Shown here one piece after another: positions 19,467 through 29,117 of a stretch of DNA of 64,000 bases (positions within the stretch are counted from its first letter, which is position 1; the number at the start of each line of letters is the position of its first letter). Below the pieces are notes generated by a model. That model was not told where the DNA came from. It saw only the letters and a list, made by a program, of their open reading frames with translations, and did no database searches. The position numbers and the translations under genes are program-made. Origin of the DNA: Pseudomonadota bacterium (GTDB lineage: Bacteria; Pseudomonadota; Gammaproteobacteria; Halothiobacillales; Halothiobacillaceae); assembly GCA_021801265.1 (NCBI GenBank), contig JAJYYE010000011.1:62001-126000 (forward strand), written 5' to 3'.

Positions 19467-22103
19467 TCAGGACACTGTTTTGTGAATAAGTTTTTCTAAA
19501 GTTGCTGTTAATCGGTTATTTTCCAGGGTTAATTGGTTAATCAGTATGGCAATATCTGATTGATTTTTGATGAGCTTGGCTTTCTGAATATGCTCGGCAA
19601 CCTTATACAGACACACATAATTATTGAGCACCTCGGTATACAGTGGGTGATTCCCATAGCGTGCTTTGCCTTCACTGTGTAGCCAGCGCCCCAAGTGGCA
19701 TTGCTGCGCGGCACCCTGTTCCAGGAAAAAACCGGGAAAATCGGTGCCTTGGTCCAGTGCTCGGGCAAACTGTAGAAAACGTAAACGATGCCCTTCCATA
19801 ATCGGGGGTAAAATGTCGATCGCACACTCACCCTGGGCTTTTTGAGCGAGAGATTGAAAGCGTTCGATCCATGTCGGAATTTCAGCGGCAGGCAAGGGAC
19901 GGGTGAAAAAATAGCCTTGGAGCAAATTGCAACCGAGTCCGGCCAAAAGTTCGGCGTGATCATTATCCTCTACCCCCTCGGCGATAACTTTCAGCCCCAG
20001 CATTCGACTGGCGGTAATCAGTGCGGCGACGATGGCAAGATCCTTCGGGTCATGGATAATGTCACGCACAAAATTCTGATCGATTTTGATGCATTGCACA
20101 TTGAGTTGTTGAAGATAAGTGAGTGAGGCATTGCCGGTACCGAAATCATCCAGCGCGATGTTCACGCCCAAGACCCGACAGGCTGCCAATTGACTTTGTG
20201 CCCCGTTCATATCAGTCAGGGGAGCGGATTCCGTCACTTCCAGCTCAATGCGATTGGCGGCCAGTGCGGAATGTCGCGCCAGAGTTTCCTGCAGATCCTG
20301 GATAAAGCGGCTATCCAGCAGATGCCGTGGGCTAATGTTGATCGAAACATCTAAATTCAACCCCGTTTCCTGCCATTGTTCCGCTTGCTTTATCGCCGCT
20401 TCAAGAACGAAACAGCCAATTCGTCGCGCCAATTTTGGATGATCCAGTGCCGAGGCGAAGGCAACGGGTGCCAAAATACCCTTGATGGGATCCTGCATAC
20501 GGATGAGGGCTTCCATGCCGACAACCTGGCCTTGGGTTGAAACAATGGGCTGGTAGTACAGCAGCATTCTGTCTTCATCCAGGGCTTGCTCAACCAGGGA
20601 TCGGGTATTGCGCTCGTGGTTTAGGGCATCATCAAGGGCAAAGGTATGCAGATAATACTGATCTTTCCCTAAGTCTTTTGCCGCATAGAGTGCCATGTCG
20701 GCGTGACGGATCAGGGTATCTGGATCACCCTCATCGGGGTCGGGATAGAGGGTAATACCCATACTGCCGGACACACTAACCTGTTCACCATGAATTTCGA
20801 ATGGTTCCTTGATGGCGGCAAGGATCCGGTCACTCAGTCCCTCAATATCGTTAACTTGAGTCAAATTGGGCATGAGCAGACCAAATTCATCGCCCCCCAT
20901 ACGGGCGAGTGTGTCGCCAGCGCGTAACAGGGTTTGAATTCGTTTAACAACCCCGAGAAGTAAACTATCACCCGCACCATGCCCCAGATGGTCATTCACC
21001 TGCTTAAATCCATCCAGATCCAGGATAATGACAGCGAGTATGGAATTCCGGCGGACTGCTTGCGCGCGCGCGACGGTCAGTCGATCGAGGAATAGGGCCC
21101 GGTTTGGAAGACCGGTTAGCGGGTCACGTAACGATTGATTGCGTAAAAGTAAAACCAATTCTCCCAAATGAGCGAATGCATCAAAATAGACGGAGCCCAC
21201 ACTCTTAAAATATCCTTTATCACGCACGCCAACCAGACCCACTCCATGAAGGTCTTCTGCGCCAAAGGGGAAAATGGCAATTTCGGCTACCCTATCCTTC
21301 AAAGCCGACATCCATGCGGGGGCGGCAGGATCGGCAGTTAATTGAATAATCACTTTACCATCGGTAAGAGAACTCCAGCAGAGATCGCTGGCTTTTGCCG
21401 GGATTTGAAGTTCGGTTGCAGAAATGCCGGCAAGGTATTCAAGCGTTAGCAGACGTTCCGTTCCACTATTGATGGCATAGCCCGCAAACAGGATTTTTTT
21501 ACTTTTTCGCGGAAGTGCCTCACAGATTTGTGACAGAAGTCCTTCCGGACGAGGTGAGTGCTCTTCGTCGGGCATCGCTAAAACACCGAGCAGAACATCG
21601 AATAAAGCCAGACGTTCCGCATCGGTTTGTCGCGACGCATGGGCGTAGCCATCCAGTTGCACCATCAAATCGCCGATCAGCAAGCGGAACAAGGTATCTC
21701 GAAGTGGGGTTTGATCAATCTCCGGTACGCGTTGCTGCAATATTTCCTGCCACTGGCGCCAATACAAAAGGTATGCCCCGGCAACCCAGGCGGGTTCGAT
21801 TCCCAGTTGATGGTGAAGTGCACCGATTTTGCACATGGATTCCCGATAGGTTCTATTTAAACGGCTTTCCAGGAGGTTGTTGACGTGTAGAGTCTGTTTC
21901 TGAATCAGTGCATCCAATCGTTCGGGCGAGAAATCTCGAAATACCGCTGCCGTAATCGGGTGGGAAAGCAGATAGTCATAAAAAGAGGCGGCAAGCGTGG
22001 GTGATCCCTCTTCGAGGGTAGAAAGATATTTTTCAATGAGCTGGAAGTCTTTGTCTTCCAGGCCGAGAAAACCGGGAAGCGTGCTGGTGCTGGTGATCAC
22101 CAT
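19467..22103 (-). CDS. Globin-coupled GGDEF-EAL protein with C-terminal CZB-like domain
   Basis: Globin sensor motif IGALHHQLGIEPAWVAGAY; ARMGGDEF; MEALIRMQD, DDFGTG; C-terminal CHLGRWLHSEGKARYGNHPLY. Confidence 0.88.
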   Translation of the reverse strand: MVITSTSTLPGFLGLEDKDFQLIEKYLSTLEEGSPTLAASFYDYLLSHPITAAVFRDFSPERLDALIQKQTLHVNNLLESRLNRTYRESMCKIGALHHQLGIEPAWVAGAYLLYWRQWQEILQQRVPEIDQTPLRDTLFRLLIGDLMVQLDGYAHASRQTDAERLALFDVLLGVLAMPDEEHSPRPEGLLSQICEALPRKSKKILFAGYAINSGTERLLTLEYLAGISATELQIPAKASDLCWSSLTDGKVIIQLTADPAAPAWMSALKDRVAEIAIFPFGAEDLHGVGLVGVRDKGYFKSVGSVYFDAFAHLGELVLLLRNQSLRDPLTGLPNRALFLDRLTVARAQAVRRNSILAVIILDLDGFKQVNDHLGHGAGDSLLLGVVKRIQTLLRAGDTLARMGGDEFGLLMPNLTQVNDIEGLSDRILAAIKEPFEIHGEQVSVSGSMGITLYPDPDEGDPDTLIRHADMALYAAKDLGKDQYYLHTFALDDALNHERNTRSLVEQALDEDRMLLYYQPIVSTQGQVVGMEALIRMQDPIKGILAPVAFASALDHPKLARRIGCFVLEAAIKQAEQWQETGLNLDVSINISPRHLLDSRFIQDLQETLARHSALAANRIELEVTESAPLTDMNGAQSQLAACRVLGVNIALDDFGTGNASLTYLQQLNVQCIKIDQNFVRDIIHDPKDLAIVAALITASRMLGLKVIAEGVEDNDHAELLAGLGCNLLQGYFFTRPLPAAEIPTWIERFQSLAQKAQGECAIDILPPIMEGHRLRFLQFARALDQGTDFPGFFLEQGAAQQCHLGRWLHSEGKARYGNHPLYTEVLNNYVCLYKVAEHIQKAKLIKNQSDIAILINQLTLENNRLTATLEKLIHKTVS

Positions 22104-22125
22104 ATATCGGGCTCACAAATTGATT

Positions 22126-23247
22126 TTAAACAAGGATGGGGAAGTTAAAGTAAGGCTTGGTGTGTTTACCCAAAGCTCCAGCCACTGCGGGGTGCTTTAT
22201 CTGGCCTTTGCAGATATTTATCCCCGCGCTTAAATGCGGATCTTGGCGTGCGGCATCTCGCCAGCCTAAATTCGCCAGGCGAATAATATAGGGCAGGGTG
22301 GCGTGCGTCAGCGCATAGGTCGAGGTGTTTGGAACTGCGCCGGGCATGTTCGCTACCGCGTAATGCACGATGTTATCGACAATATAGGTGGGCTGATCGT
22401 GCGTGGTGGCACGGCTGGTTTCAAAGCAGCCTCCTTGATCAATGGCGACATCAACCAGTACGCTGCCGGGACGCATGTGGGCCAGCATGTCGCGACGGAC
22501 TAATTTAGGTGCGCTGGCACCAGGGATTAATACCGCGCCAATCACTAAATCAGCACCGATGAGGATGTTTTCAAGATTTTCGGTGGTGGAATAAAGCGTT
22601 TGCAGTCGTGCGCCGTAGTGGGCGTCCAACTCGGCCAAACGCACTAGGGATTTATCCAGAACCGTGACTTGCGCACCCAGACCTAAAGCCACGCGCGCCG
22701 CTTGTGTGCCGACTACACCGCCCCCGATGATCACCACATGACCCGGTGGCACACCCGGTACACCCGGTAGCAGAACACCCGCGCCGCCATGAGTTTTTTC
22801 CAGCGCAGTGGCGCCGACCTGGATGGACATCCTGCCCGCGATTTCGCTCATCGGTTGGAGTAGGGGAAGCCCGCCCTTATGGTCAGTAATGGTTTCATAG
22901 GCAATGGCCACGACACCCGCATTCATGAGGCGCTCGGCAAGCGCTAGGTCGGCCGCGAGATGCAGATAGGTGAATATGATCTGGCCGGGGCGCAAAAATT
23001 GACATTCAATGGGTTGCGGTTCTTTGACTTTGACGATCATATCCGCTTCGGCAAAAATGGCCTCGGCCTGCGCTAAAACGATGGCACCTGCGTGTTGATA
23101 ATCTGCATCCGATACGCCAATACCGGCACCCGCGCCGGTTTCGACCAGAACCCGATGACCGTACCCGACGAGTTCGCGCACCCCGCCGGGGGTGAGCCCC
23201 ACGCGGTATTCTTGATTTTTGATTTCTTTGGGGACACCAATATTCAT
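22126..23247 (-). CDS. ald: Alanine dehydrogenase
   Basis: MNIGVPKEIKNQEYRVGLTPGGVREL; GGGVVGTQAARVALGLGAQVTVLD. Confidence 0.95.
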   Translation of the reverse strand: MNIGVPKEIKNQEYRVGLTPGGVRELVGYGHRVLVETGAGAGIGVSDADYQHAGAIVLAQAEAIFAEADMIVKVKEPQPIECQFLRPGQIIFTYLHLAADLALAERLMNAGVVAIAYETITDHKGGLPLLQPMSEIAGRMSIQVGATALEKTHGGAGVLLPGVPGVPPGHVVIIGGGVVGTQAARVALGLGAQVTVLDKSLVRLAELDAHYGARLQTLYSTTENLENILIGADLVIGAVLIPGASAPKLVRRDMLAHMRPGSVLVDVAIDQGGCFETSRATTHDQPTYIVDNIVHYAVANMPGAVPNTSTYALTHATLPYIIRLANLGWRDAARQDPHLSAGINICKGQIKHPAVAGALGKHTKPYFNFPILV

Positions 23248-23331
23248 GCGCTACCTCGGCTGAGAAATATAACGAACCAATATTCAGGGTTAATCATCAT
23301 TAAATGCTTGCACAGCCACCCAAAACAACAA

Positions 23332-23862
23332 TCAGGCGGGTTCCAGATCTTGACTCTGCTGCGGTGTCGGCGCGGCCATGCAGCCTTGGGCATAGCTGCG
23401 GATCACCGATCCGCCAACTAAATCAGCGGGGTCGATTTCTTCGAGTTTAACCAGAATTTCAAGGCTGTCATTAATTCGACCTTGTCTGAGCAGAATAAAA
23501 CTCAGTGCCTTGAGGGTAAAGAGATGAAAATGCGCCGGGCTGTGGGTATCGGCCCAATGGGCTGTGGCGGGCGTATGCCATTGCCAGGCGGAGGCGAAAT
23601 GCCCCAACCGTGCGCTGACGGCTAAAGCCAGCCGTGCCACACGCTCGGCTTCCGCCAGGCGCGATTGGCGAAACAAGAGTTTATACAGCGCAAAATAAGA
23701 CGATAGATTGTTTGGATTGAGCGCCAAGGTATCGTGCAACAGGCGTTCGATCTGATCCAAATATCCTTGACCCATCTCCAGGATGTCTAAGCGGGATGCC
23801 CCGTGCTCTGCCGAATCCGTGAAGGGGTGCGTTTCTTGATTTGCGGAGAATTCAAACATCAT
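23332..23862 (-). CDS. TPR-like protein, paralog of the nifB-operon TPR protein
   Basis: ALYKLLFRQSRLAEA...LFTLKALSFILLRQGRI...KLEEIDPADLV; start inferred inside ORF 23332-23940. Confidence 0.65.
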   Translation of the reverse strand: MMFEFSANQETHPFTDSAEHGASRLDILEMGQGYLDQIERLLHDTLALNPNNLSSYFALYKLLFRQSRLAEAERVARLALAVSARLGHFASAWQWHTPATAHWADTHSPAHFHLFTLKALSFILLRQGRINDSLEILVKLEEIDPADLVGGSVIRSYAQGCMAAPTPQQSQDLEPA

Positions 23863-24190
23863 TCGACCACACGTCGGCGGCAGGGTAGAGCCGACGAACG
23901 GGCACGCCGCCCAAGAGATGTTCGTCGATAATTGCCTCAATGTCGGCTACCTGTACTTGGGTGTACATGATCCCTTCGGGGTAAACCAACACATTCGGAC
24001 CCAAGTCGCAAGGCCCGATACAACCGCAATTCGTCAGCGCGAATCGCCCCCAAAGCTTGCGTGCTTCAAAGGCATTTTGAAACGCACGGAGCAAATCGAT
24101 ACTGCCTTTAGCCACGCAGTCACCGCGCGGGTGGCCGGGCGGGCGCGACTGCACACACACAAATACGTACCGTTCAGGTTTGCTCATCAT
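23852..24190 (-). CDS. Thioredoxin-like 2Fe-2S ferredoxin
   Basis: FVCVQSRPPGHPRGDC ... NCGCIGPCDLGPNVLVYPEG. Confidence 0.85.
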   Translation of the reverse strand: MMSKPERYVFVCVQSRPPGHPRGDCVAKGSIDLLRAFQNAFEARKLWGRFALTNCGCIGPCDLGPNVLVYPEGIMYTQVQVADIEAIIDEHLLGGVPVRRLYPAADVWSNDV

Positions 24191-24196
24191 GCGACC

Positions 24197-24484
24197 TCAA
24201 CCGAATTTAAACAGAATGCCGTGGCCACCACGCGGATAGGCCCAATCGACGTTGTGAAATTCAGAACAGATAATCCGGCAGGTGCCGCATTCAAGGCAGC
24301 CATCGGTATTGACAACCACACCGCCCGCTTCGGTGGGTGTATAGCAAGCGGCTGGGCAGACGATGGTACAGGCCTGCACCTTGCAGTCATCGGCGCACAC
24401 GGTAGGATTCACAATCTGAATATGAGGCCGACCCTCATCAACCCGATAGCGGTTCTGGAATAGTTTTTCTTCGATCTTGATCAT
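24197..24484 (-). CDS. fixX: Ferredoxin-like protein FixX
   Basis: [21 protein letters not shown]; downstream of fixC. Confidence 0.93.
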   Translation of the reverse strand: MIKIEEKLFQNRYRVDEGRPHIQIVNPTVCADDCKVQACTIVCPAACYTPTEAGGVVVNTDGCLECGTCRIICSEFHNVDWAYPRGGHGILFKFG

Positions 24485-25779
24485 CGCGTTGCTCTCCACA
24501 TCCGATACGCATCCCCCATGAGTCCCCATAGTGAACGCCGTTGAACAAAACTCTTGCGTATCGCCTTTTCTTTGCTGTGTTTATCTTCCCCATCCACGAT
24601 CAACATGGTGTGTGCCGCACGGTTGAGCAGTTCGGGGTAAACTGAAAAGAAATGCGGGTTGTTGTGCAAAATTCCGGGTAACTCCCGGTATTTACGCAGG
24701 TCTTTCATGACGAAACTTTCGTCCATGGCAGCCTTGTATCGGGTGAGATTGGCCGCGCTGCACGGTAGCCCCGCCGCTTTAAGCGTGATGACGGTTTCTG
24801 CTGCCAGCCGCCCGCTGGTCATGGCCAGATTCGAGCCTTCGCGATGCACGGCATTCACGAGCCCCGCACTATCACCCACCAGCATCCAGCCTTCGCCAAA
24901 TAATTGCGGCACAGCTTTATACCCCCCTTCGGGAATCAGGTGCGCGGCATATTCTTTCATTTCACCCCCTTCAAGTAGCGGGGCGATGGCCGGGTGGGCC
25001 TTGAGCTCTTCGAGCATGGCATAGGGGGTGATGTTGCCATTTTTGAAATCCGATACCATGCAACCGATCCCAAGCGTGATCGACTCCTTATTAGTGTACA
25101 AAAAAGCCGTACCCACCATGCCGTGGGTGACCGTACCGGCAATTTCGATGACCACGCCTTCATCACCTTTGATGTTGAAGCGGCTTTCAACCACCTCTTG
25201 CGGCATAAAATGGATTTCCTTGACCGCCAGTGCCACGTTTTGTGCTTCAATTTCCTTGTGAAACCCGGATTTGGTGGCCAGCAATGAGTTAACCCCGTCA
25301 GCCAGAATCACCACATCCGCATAAATGTCATCGCCCAGGCGATCGGTGCGAACACCGATGACTTTATTGCCCTCTTTAATGAGTTCGGTCACGGTGGTTT
25401 CGCAAATAACCAATCCCCCAACGGCTTTCACTTTGCTGGAAAACCATTTATCGAATGGTGCCCGCAAGATGGTGTAGCGATTGGGGCGCTCGCTGTTGAA
25501 ATCATCCGAGCGGTAATTGGTACCGATAAATGAGCGGTCATCGAGAATCCACATCCGTTGCTCAATGATATGGCGCTCCAACGGCGCATCATCGCGGAAA
25601 TCGGGGATCATGCGCTCCAGCGCATCGGCGTACAAAATCGCCCCTTGTACATTCTTGGTGCCCGGCGTTTCGCCGCGCTCCAGTTGCAGAATATTGAGCC
25701 CTGCCTTGGCCAGGGTGTAGGCCGCCGCATTGCCCGCAGGGCCCGCCCCGACCACAATTGCATCAAATTTTTCAGCCAT
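24481..25779 (-). CDS. fixC: Electron-transfer flavoprotein-quinone oxidoreductase FixC
   Basis: FAD-binding [22 protein letters not shown]; FixC/ETF-QO-like body. Confidence 0.95.
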   Translation of the reverse strand: MAEKFDAIVVGAGPAGNAAAYTLAKAGLNILQLERGETPGTKNVQGAILYADALERMIPDFRDDAPLERHIIEQRMWILDDRSFIGTNYRSDDFNSERPNRYTILRAPFDKWFSSKVKAVGGLVICETTVTELIKEGNKVIGVRTDRLGDDIYADVVILADGVNSLLATKSGFHKEIEAQNVALAVKEIHFMPQEVVESRFNIKGDEGVVIEIAGTVTHGMVGTAFLYTNKESITLGIGCMVSDFKNGNITPYAMLEELKAHPAIAPLLEGGEMKEYAAHLIPEGGYKAVPQLFGEGWMLVGDSAGLVNAVHREGSNLAMTSGRLAAETVITLKAAGLPCSAANLTRYKAAMDESFVMKDLRKYRELPGILHNNPHFFSVYPELLNRAAHTMLIVDGEDKHSKEKAIRKSFVQRRSLWGLMGDAYRMWRATR

Positions 25780-25795
25780 GTCAGATTCCTCAGGG

Positions 25796-26917
25796 TTAGC
25801 CGGCCCGGCGATTCACAACCAGGCGGCTGCGGAAGGCTTCTGTCAGGGCAGGAAGTATGTGCACGGCATCACCCACGATGCCGTAGGTTGCGAAATCAAA
25901 AATCGGGGCATTGGGATCGTTATTAATGGCGATCACGACATCCGCACCTTCCATGCCCACCCGGTGTTGAATCGCGCCAGAGATACCGGCGGCGATATAC
26001 AGCTTCGGGCGAACGGTTTTGCCCGATTGACCGATTTGACGATCTGCCGTGAGCCACCCCGCATGGGTAACGGGGCGTGAACCGCCAACTTCAGCGCCCA
26101 AAACAGCCGCCAAATCCCAAATATGGCGGAAGTTTTCCGCCTTGCCCATACCCCGACCACCAGCCACGATGATGTCGGCATAGGCCAGTTGTGCCTGCTC
26201 CTGGGCCTCATCGGGGATGAATTCAAGCACTTTGGCGATAATATCGTTTTCAACCATATTCAAGGATTCAGTAACCATCCTGCCTATTCGCCCCGGTTCG
26301 GCAGTGGGCATCGACATGACGCGCGGGCGAATCGTGGCCATTTGCGGCCGATAGTTCAGGGTTTGTATCGTGCACAGCAAGCTGCCGCCGAAGGTAGGGC
26401 GTGTCGCCAGTAGGCCGCGATTATCCGGGTCAATCGCCAGATCGGTGCAGTCGGCGGTGAGTCCGGTCAAAAGCGTGGTTGCCACACTGCCGGCAAGATC
26501 GCGGCCGAGGGTTGTGGCACCCAGCAGTAGAATTTCCGGCTGATGCCGATTGACCAAATCGGTCATGGCCTTGGTATATGGCTCGTTCCGGTATTCGGTG
26601 AGTAGGGCATCACACACCACATAGGCGACATCCGCGCCATAGGTAAAGGCGGCCGCACTGGCCATTTGGGTATCCACGCCGCTACCGCCCAAGACGACTG
26701 CCCCCAACTCAACCCCGAGGATATTGGCTAACTTGCGTCCTTCGCCCATTAATTCCCAGGAAACCGGATGGACGTGACCGCGCTCCATCTCGACAAAGAC
26801 CCAAATGCCCTGATAGGCCGCCAGGCGGGGGTCGAGTTCTAATCGTTTTTTACCCTTGGGTGCGGCGGTAGGCGCAGCGGCGGGCGTGGTGTTTTCGCTC
26901 ATGATCCGTTTCCTCAA
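25796..26917 (-). CDS. fixB: Electron transfer flavoprotein alpha subunit FixB
   Basis: ETF-alpha FAD motif [36 protein letters not shown]. Confidence 0.96.
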   Translation of the reverse strand: MRKRIMSENTTPAAAPTAAPKGKKRLELDPRLAAYQGIWVFVEMERGHVHPVSWELMGEGRKLANILGVELGAVVLGGSGVDTQMASAAAFTYGADVAYVVCDALLTEYRNEPYTKAMTDLVNRHQPEILLLGATTLGRDLAGSVATTLLTGLTADCTDLAIDPDNRGLLATRPTFGGSLLCTIQTLNYRPQMATIRPRVMSMPTAEPGRIGRMVTESLNMVENDIIAKVLEFIPDEAQEQAQLAYADIIVAGGRGMGKAENFRHIWDLAAVLGAEVGGSRPVTHAGWLTADRQIGQSGKTVRPKLYIAAGISGAIQHRVGMEGADVVIAINNDPNAPIFDFATYGIVGDAVHILPALTEAFRSRLVVNRRAG

Positions 26918-26922
26918 ATGGG

Positions 26923-27765
26923 TTAATAGGCTACGAGGCCAAGTTCATTGGCGAGCCGGGCGCTTTTGCTGGTCAGTGTGTCGATCAGTGCCGCCGCAGT
27001 GGCCTTGGGGCCTTGGCTGACATCGATCATTTGCGCCTTGATCGCTTTGGGTTTTGGTGCAAAAACCTTGCTGACCACCGTAGGCGAACCTTTGAGGCCA
27101 ATTTTGCTGGCATCTTCAATGCCCGCACGGTCTTTGTTCCACTGGGGTACGACATAGCGCGCCGAGCGGAACATGTTTTCCATGGTGGCGAAGCGGATTT
27201 GATTGGTACCTTCAAGCATTGTGATGAGTGCAGGCAATTGGGTGCGAATCACTTGTACGCCGCCTTCGGAGCGTCGTTGCACCGTGATGCTCCGTTGCTC
27301 AAGATCAACCTCGTCAATCGCGGCAACATAGGTCAGTAATTGCAAGCCCATCCGCTTGGCAATGCCAGGGCCCACTTGGGCGGTGTCGCCATCGATGGTT
27401 TGCTTGCCGGTAAAGACGAGATCGACCGGATTCTCTGCCCCAATGGTGCGAATGGCTTGGGCGAGCGCGAAAGAAGTCGCCAAGGTATCGGCACCGGCAA
27501 ACGCACGGTCCGTGAGCAGGACGACATCATCGACCCCGAAGGCAATCGCCTTGCGCAAGGCATCCTCTGCCTGGGGTGGCCCCATGGTGATTACGGTAAC
27601 TTTGCCACCCATGCGGTCTTTAAGTCGTAGCGCTTCTTCAATGGCAAACAGATCAAACGGATTAATAATGGCCGGTACGCCTTGGCGCATGATGGTATTG
27701 GTCACCGGATGCACGCGAATTTGCGCGCTATCGGGGACTTGCTTGATACACACAACGATATGCAC
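26923..27765 (-). CDS. fixA: Electron transfer flavoprotein beta subunit FixA; likely GTG start
   Basis: [18 protein letters not shown]... [20 protein letters not shown] precedes GTG at 27765. Confidence 0.95.
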   Translation of the reverse strand: MHIVVCIKQVPDSAQIRVHPVTNTIMRQGVPAIINPFDLFAIEEALRLKDRMGGKVTVITMGPPQAEDALRKAIAFGVDDVVLLTDRAFAGADTLATSFALAQAIRTIGAENPVDLVFTGKQTIDGDTAQVGPGIAKRMGLQLLTYVAAIDEVDLEQRSITVQRRSEGGVQVIRTQLPALITMLEGTNQIRFATMENMFRSARYVVPQWNKDRAGIEDASKIGLKGSPTVVSKVFAPKPKAIKAQMIDVSQGPKATAAALIDTLTSKSARLANELGLVAY

Positions 27766-27816
27766 GATGGACTCCTTTGCCCCACAGGGAAAATAGCGAC
27801 GGTTCGCGTATATCAA

Positions 27817-27832
27817 AGCAAAATCTATTCCA
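27817..27832 (-). promoter_or_regulatory. Putative sigma54 promoter of fixABCX
   Basis: Minus strand TGGAAT-AGATT-TTGCT, correct GG-to-GC spacing. Confidence 0.65.
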
Positions 27833-27910
27833 ATTTTACTATTAATATTAACCATTTGAATTTAAATGCATTTATCAAGATGATCGCCTGAGGTGACGAG
27901 GTCATTGGTT

Positions 27911-27926
27911 TGTTGGATTTACGACA
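27911..27926. promoter_or_regulatory. Putative NifA UAS for fixABCX
   Basis: TGT-TGGATTTACG-ACA, about 79 bp upstream of the -24 box. Confidence 0.7.
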
Positions 27927-28157
27927 AAGGTGTCCATTTGTCTTCATTGGAATTGGAGATGACAGACACAAGACGATCGCGTCCACGACGGAGTCGATCA
28001 GAGGCTCCCTAAGAGCATGTTCATGCGAGCAGCCGGGAACCAGCGAGCAAACGTCACTGTATCTATGTCAGGGTATGATTCTGTGGTTGAAGAATTAAGG
28101 CAAGATAACCAGAAACCAGACTGAACCGATCAATAACATAGACCAATGGACGGGGCA

Positions 28158-28460
28158 TGCTCGGTGGTCTGCCCGCCCAAGCAGAAAAGGCGGGTTTGGT
28201 ATTCAAGCTCACCCCAGCGTATTACGCGTTTATTGATGGCAATAGTGCGGTGGATTTGAACCTGCGCGCTACTCAGGGTAATCAAATAGGCTGAATTGGC
28301 TTTTATCGCGATCACCAAGGGGTCGAGCAAGGGCGGGCGGGCTTTGATCCGCATAAGGATTTTGATTATTTGCGGCTGGTCTTTTCCGAGCAAGCGGCCA
28401 TGCAGGGCTTTTTTTGGCGGCTCGGTGAGTGCGGAAATCGGCGGCGAAACCTACGGTTTA
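28158..28460 (+). pseudogene. Decayed gene fragment (membrane/beta-barrel-like), nonsense and frameshift
   Basis: LTPAYYAFIDGNSAVDLNLRATQGNQIG*IGFYRDHQGVEQGRAGFDPHKDFDYLRLVFSEQAAMQGFF, then continuation FFGGSVSAEIGGETYGLLG in another frame after a T7 run; interrupted by IS sequence. Confidence 0.55.
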
Positions 28461-28786
28461 TTAGGTTTGCGTCGCCAGACCACCACCTGGTTTGGATTGC
28501 GGATGTCATATATTGCCGCCACCTCACGGCTTGAAAGCCGGTCACGGTCCTGATGGGATAGTACCTGCAGTTTGAACGGTACACTGTACGCACCACGCTT
28601 GGGGCGCAATCCGTCGATACCATGCCGGCGGTAGTGGCTCACCCAGGTCCGGATTTTCTCCTCGGGAACTGACCATTGTCGTGCCAACAGTTTCGCTCCG
28701 CCTTCACCAGCCAAAAAGCTTTTGACGATCTCGAGTTTGAACTCAGTTTTGTATTTCTTCATAAAACCCCCTTGTAGTTTGTCCAA
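28451..28786 (-). mobile_element. IS3-family (IS150-like) OrfA remnant
   Basis: YKTEFKLEIVKSFLAGEGGAKLLARQWSVPEEKIRTWVSHYRRHGIDGL; no orfB. Confidence 0.75.
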
Positions 28787-29117
28787 CTTCTGGGGGTCAG
28801 TTCAGTTTTTGAGGAGGCTGTTTGGTTTAAGTCATGTTGCGATGGCGGCCTGACGGGCACCCCGCAAAGTCCCTGGCAGCGTGGACCAACGAGAAAACCG
28901 CACAACGCCCCGGAAGCCGCTGAGTGTAATGATCATGATCTGCGCTCCCTGCCGAAACGACACGCTTTTGCGTCGATTCCAAAATGCCCGGAACCTGTCC
29001 CAAAACCATCAATAAGATATGGAGAATTGGTTGTTGCCAGAATGTCCGCCGATAGAACCCGGCGCAATGCCCTTCGATGATTGCGCCCTACTCACTTCCC
29101 ACCGAGCCGAAAAACCG

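Noticed and set aside
28158-28786. Possible toxin or defense gene next to an IS
   Set aside because: Reading frames contain a stop and a frameshift and merge into IS3 OrfA; better explained as decayed genes.
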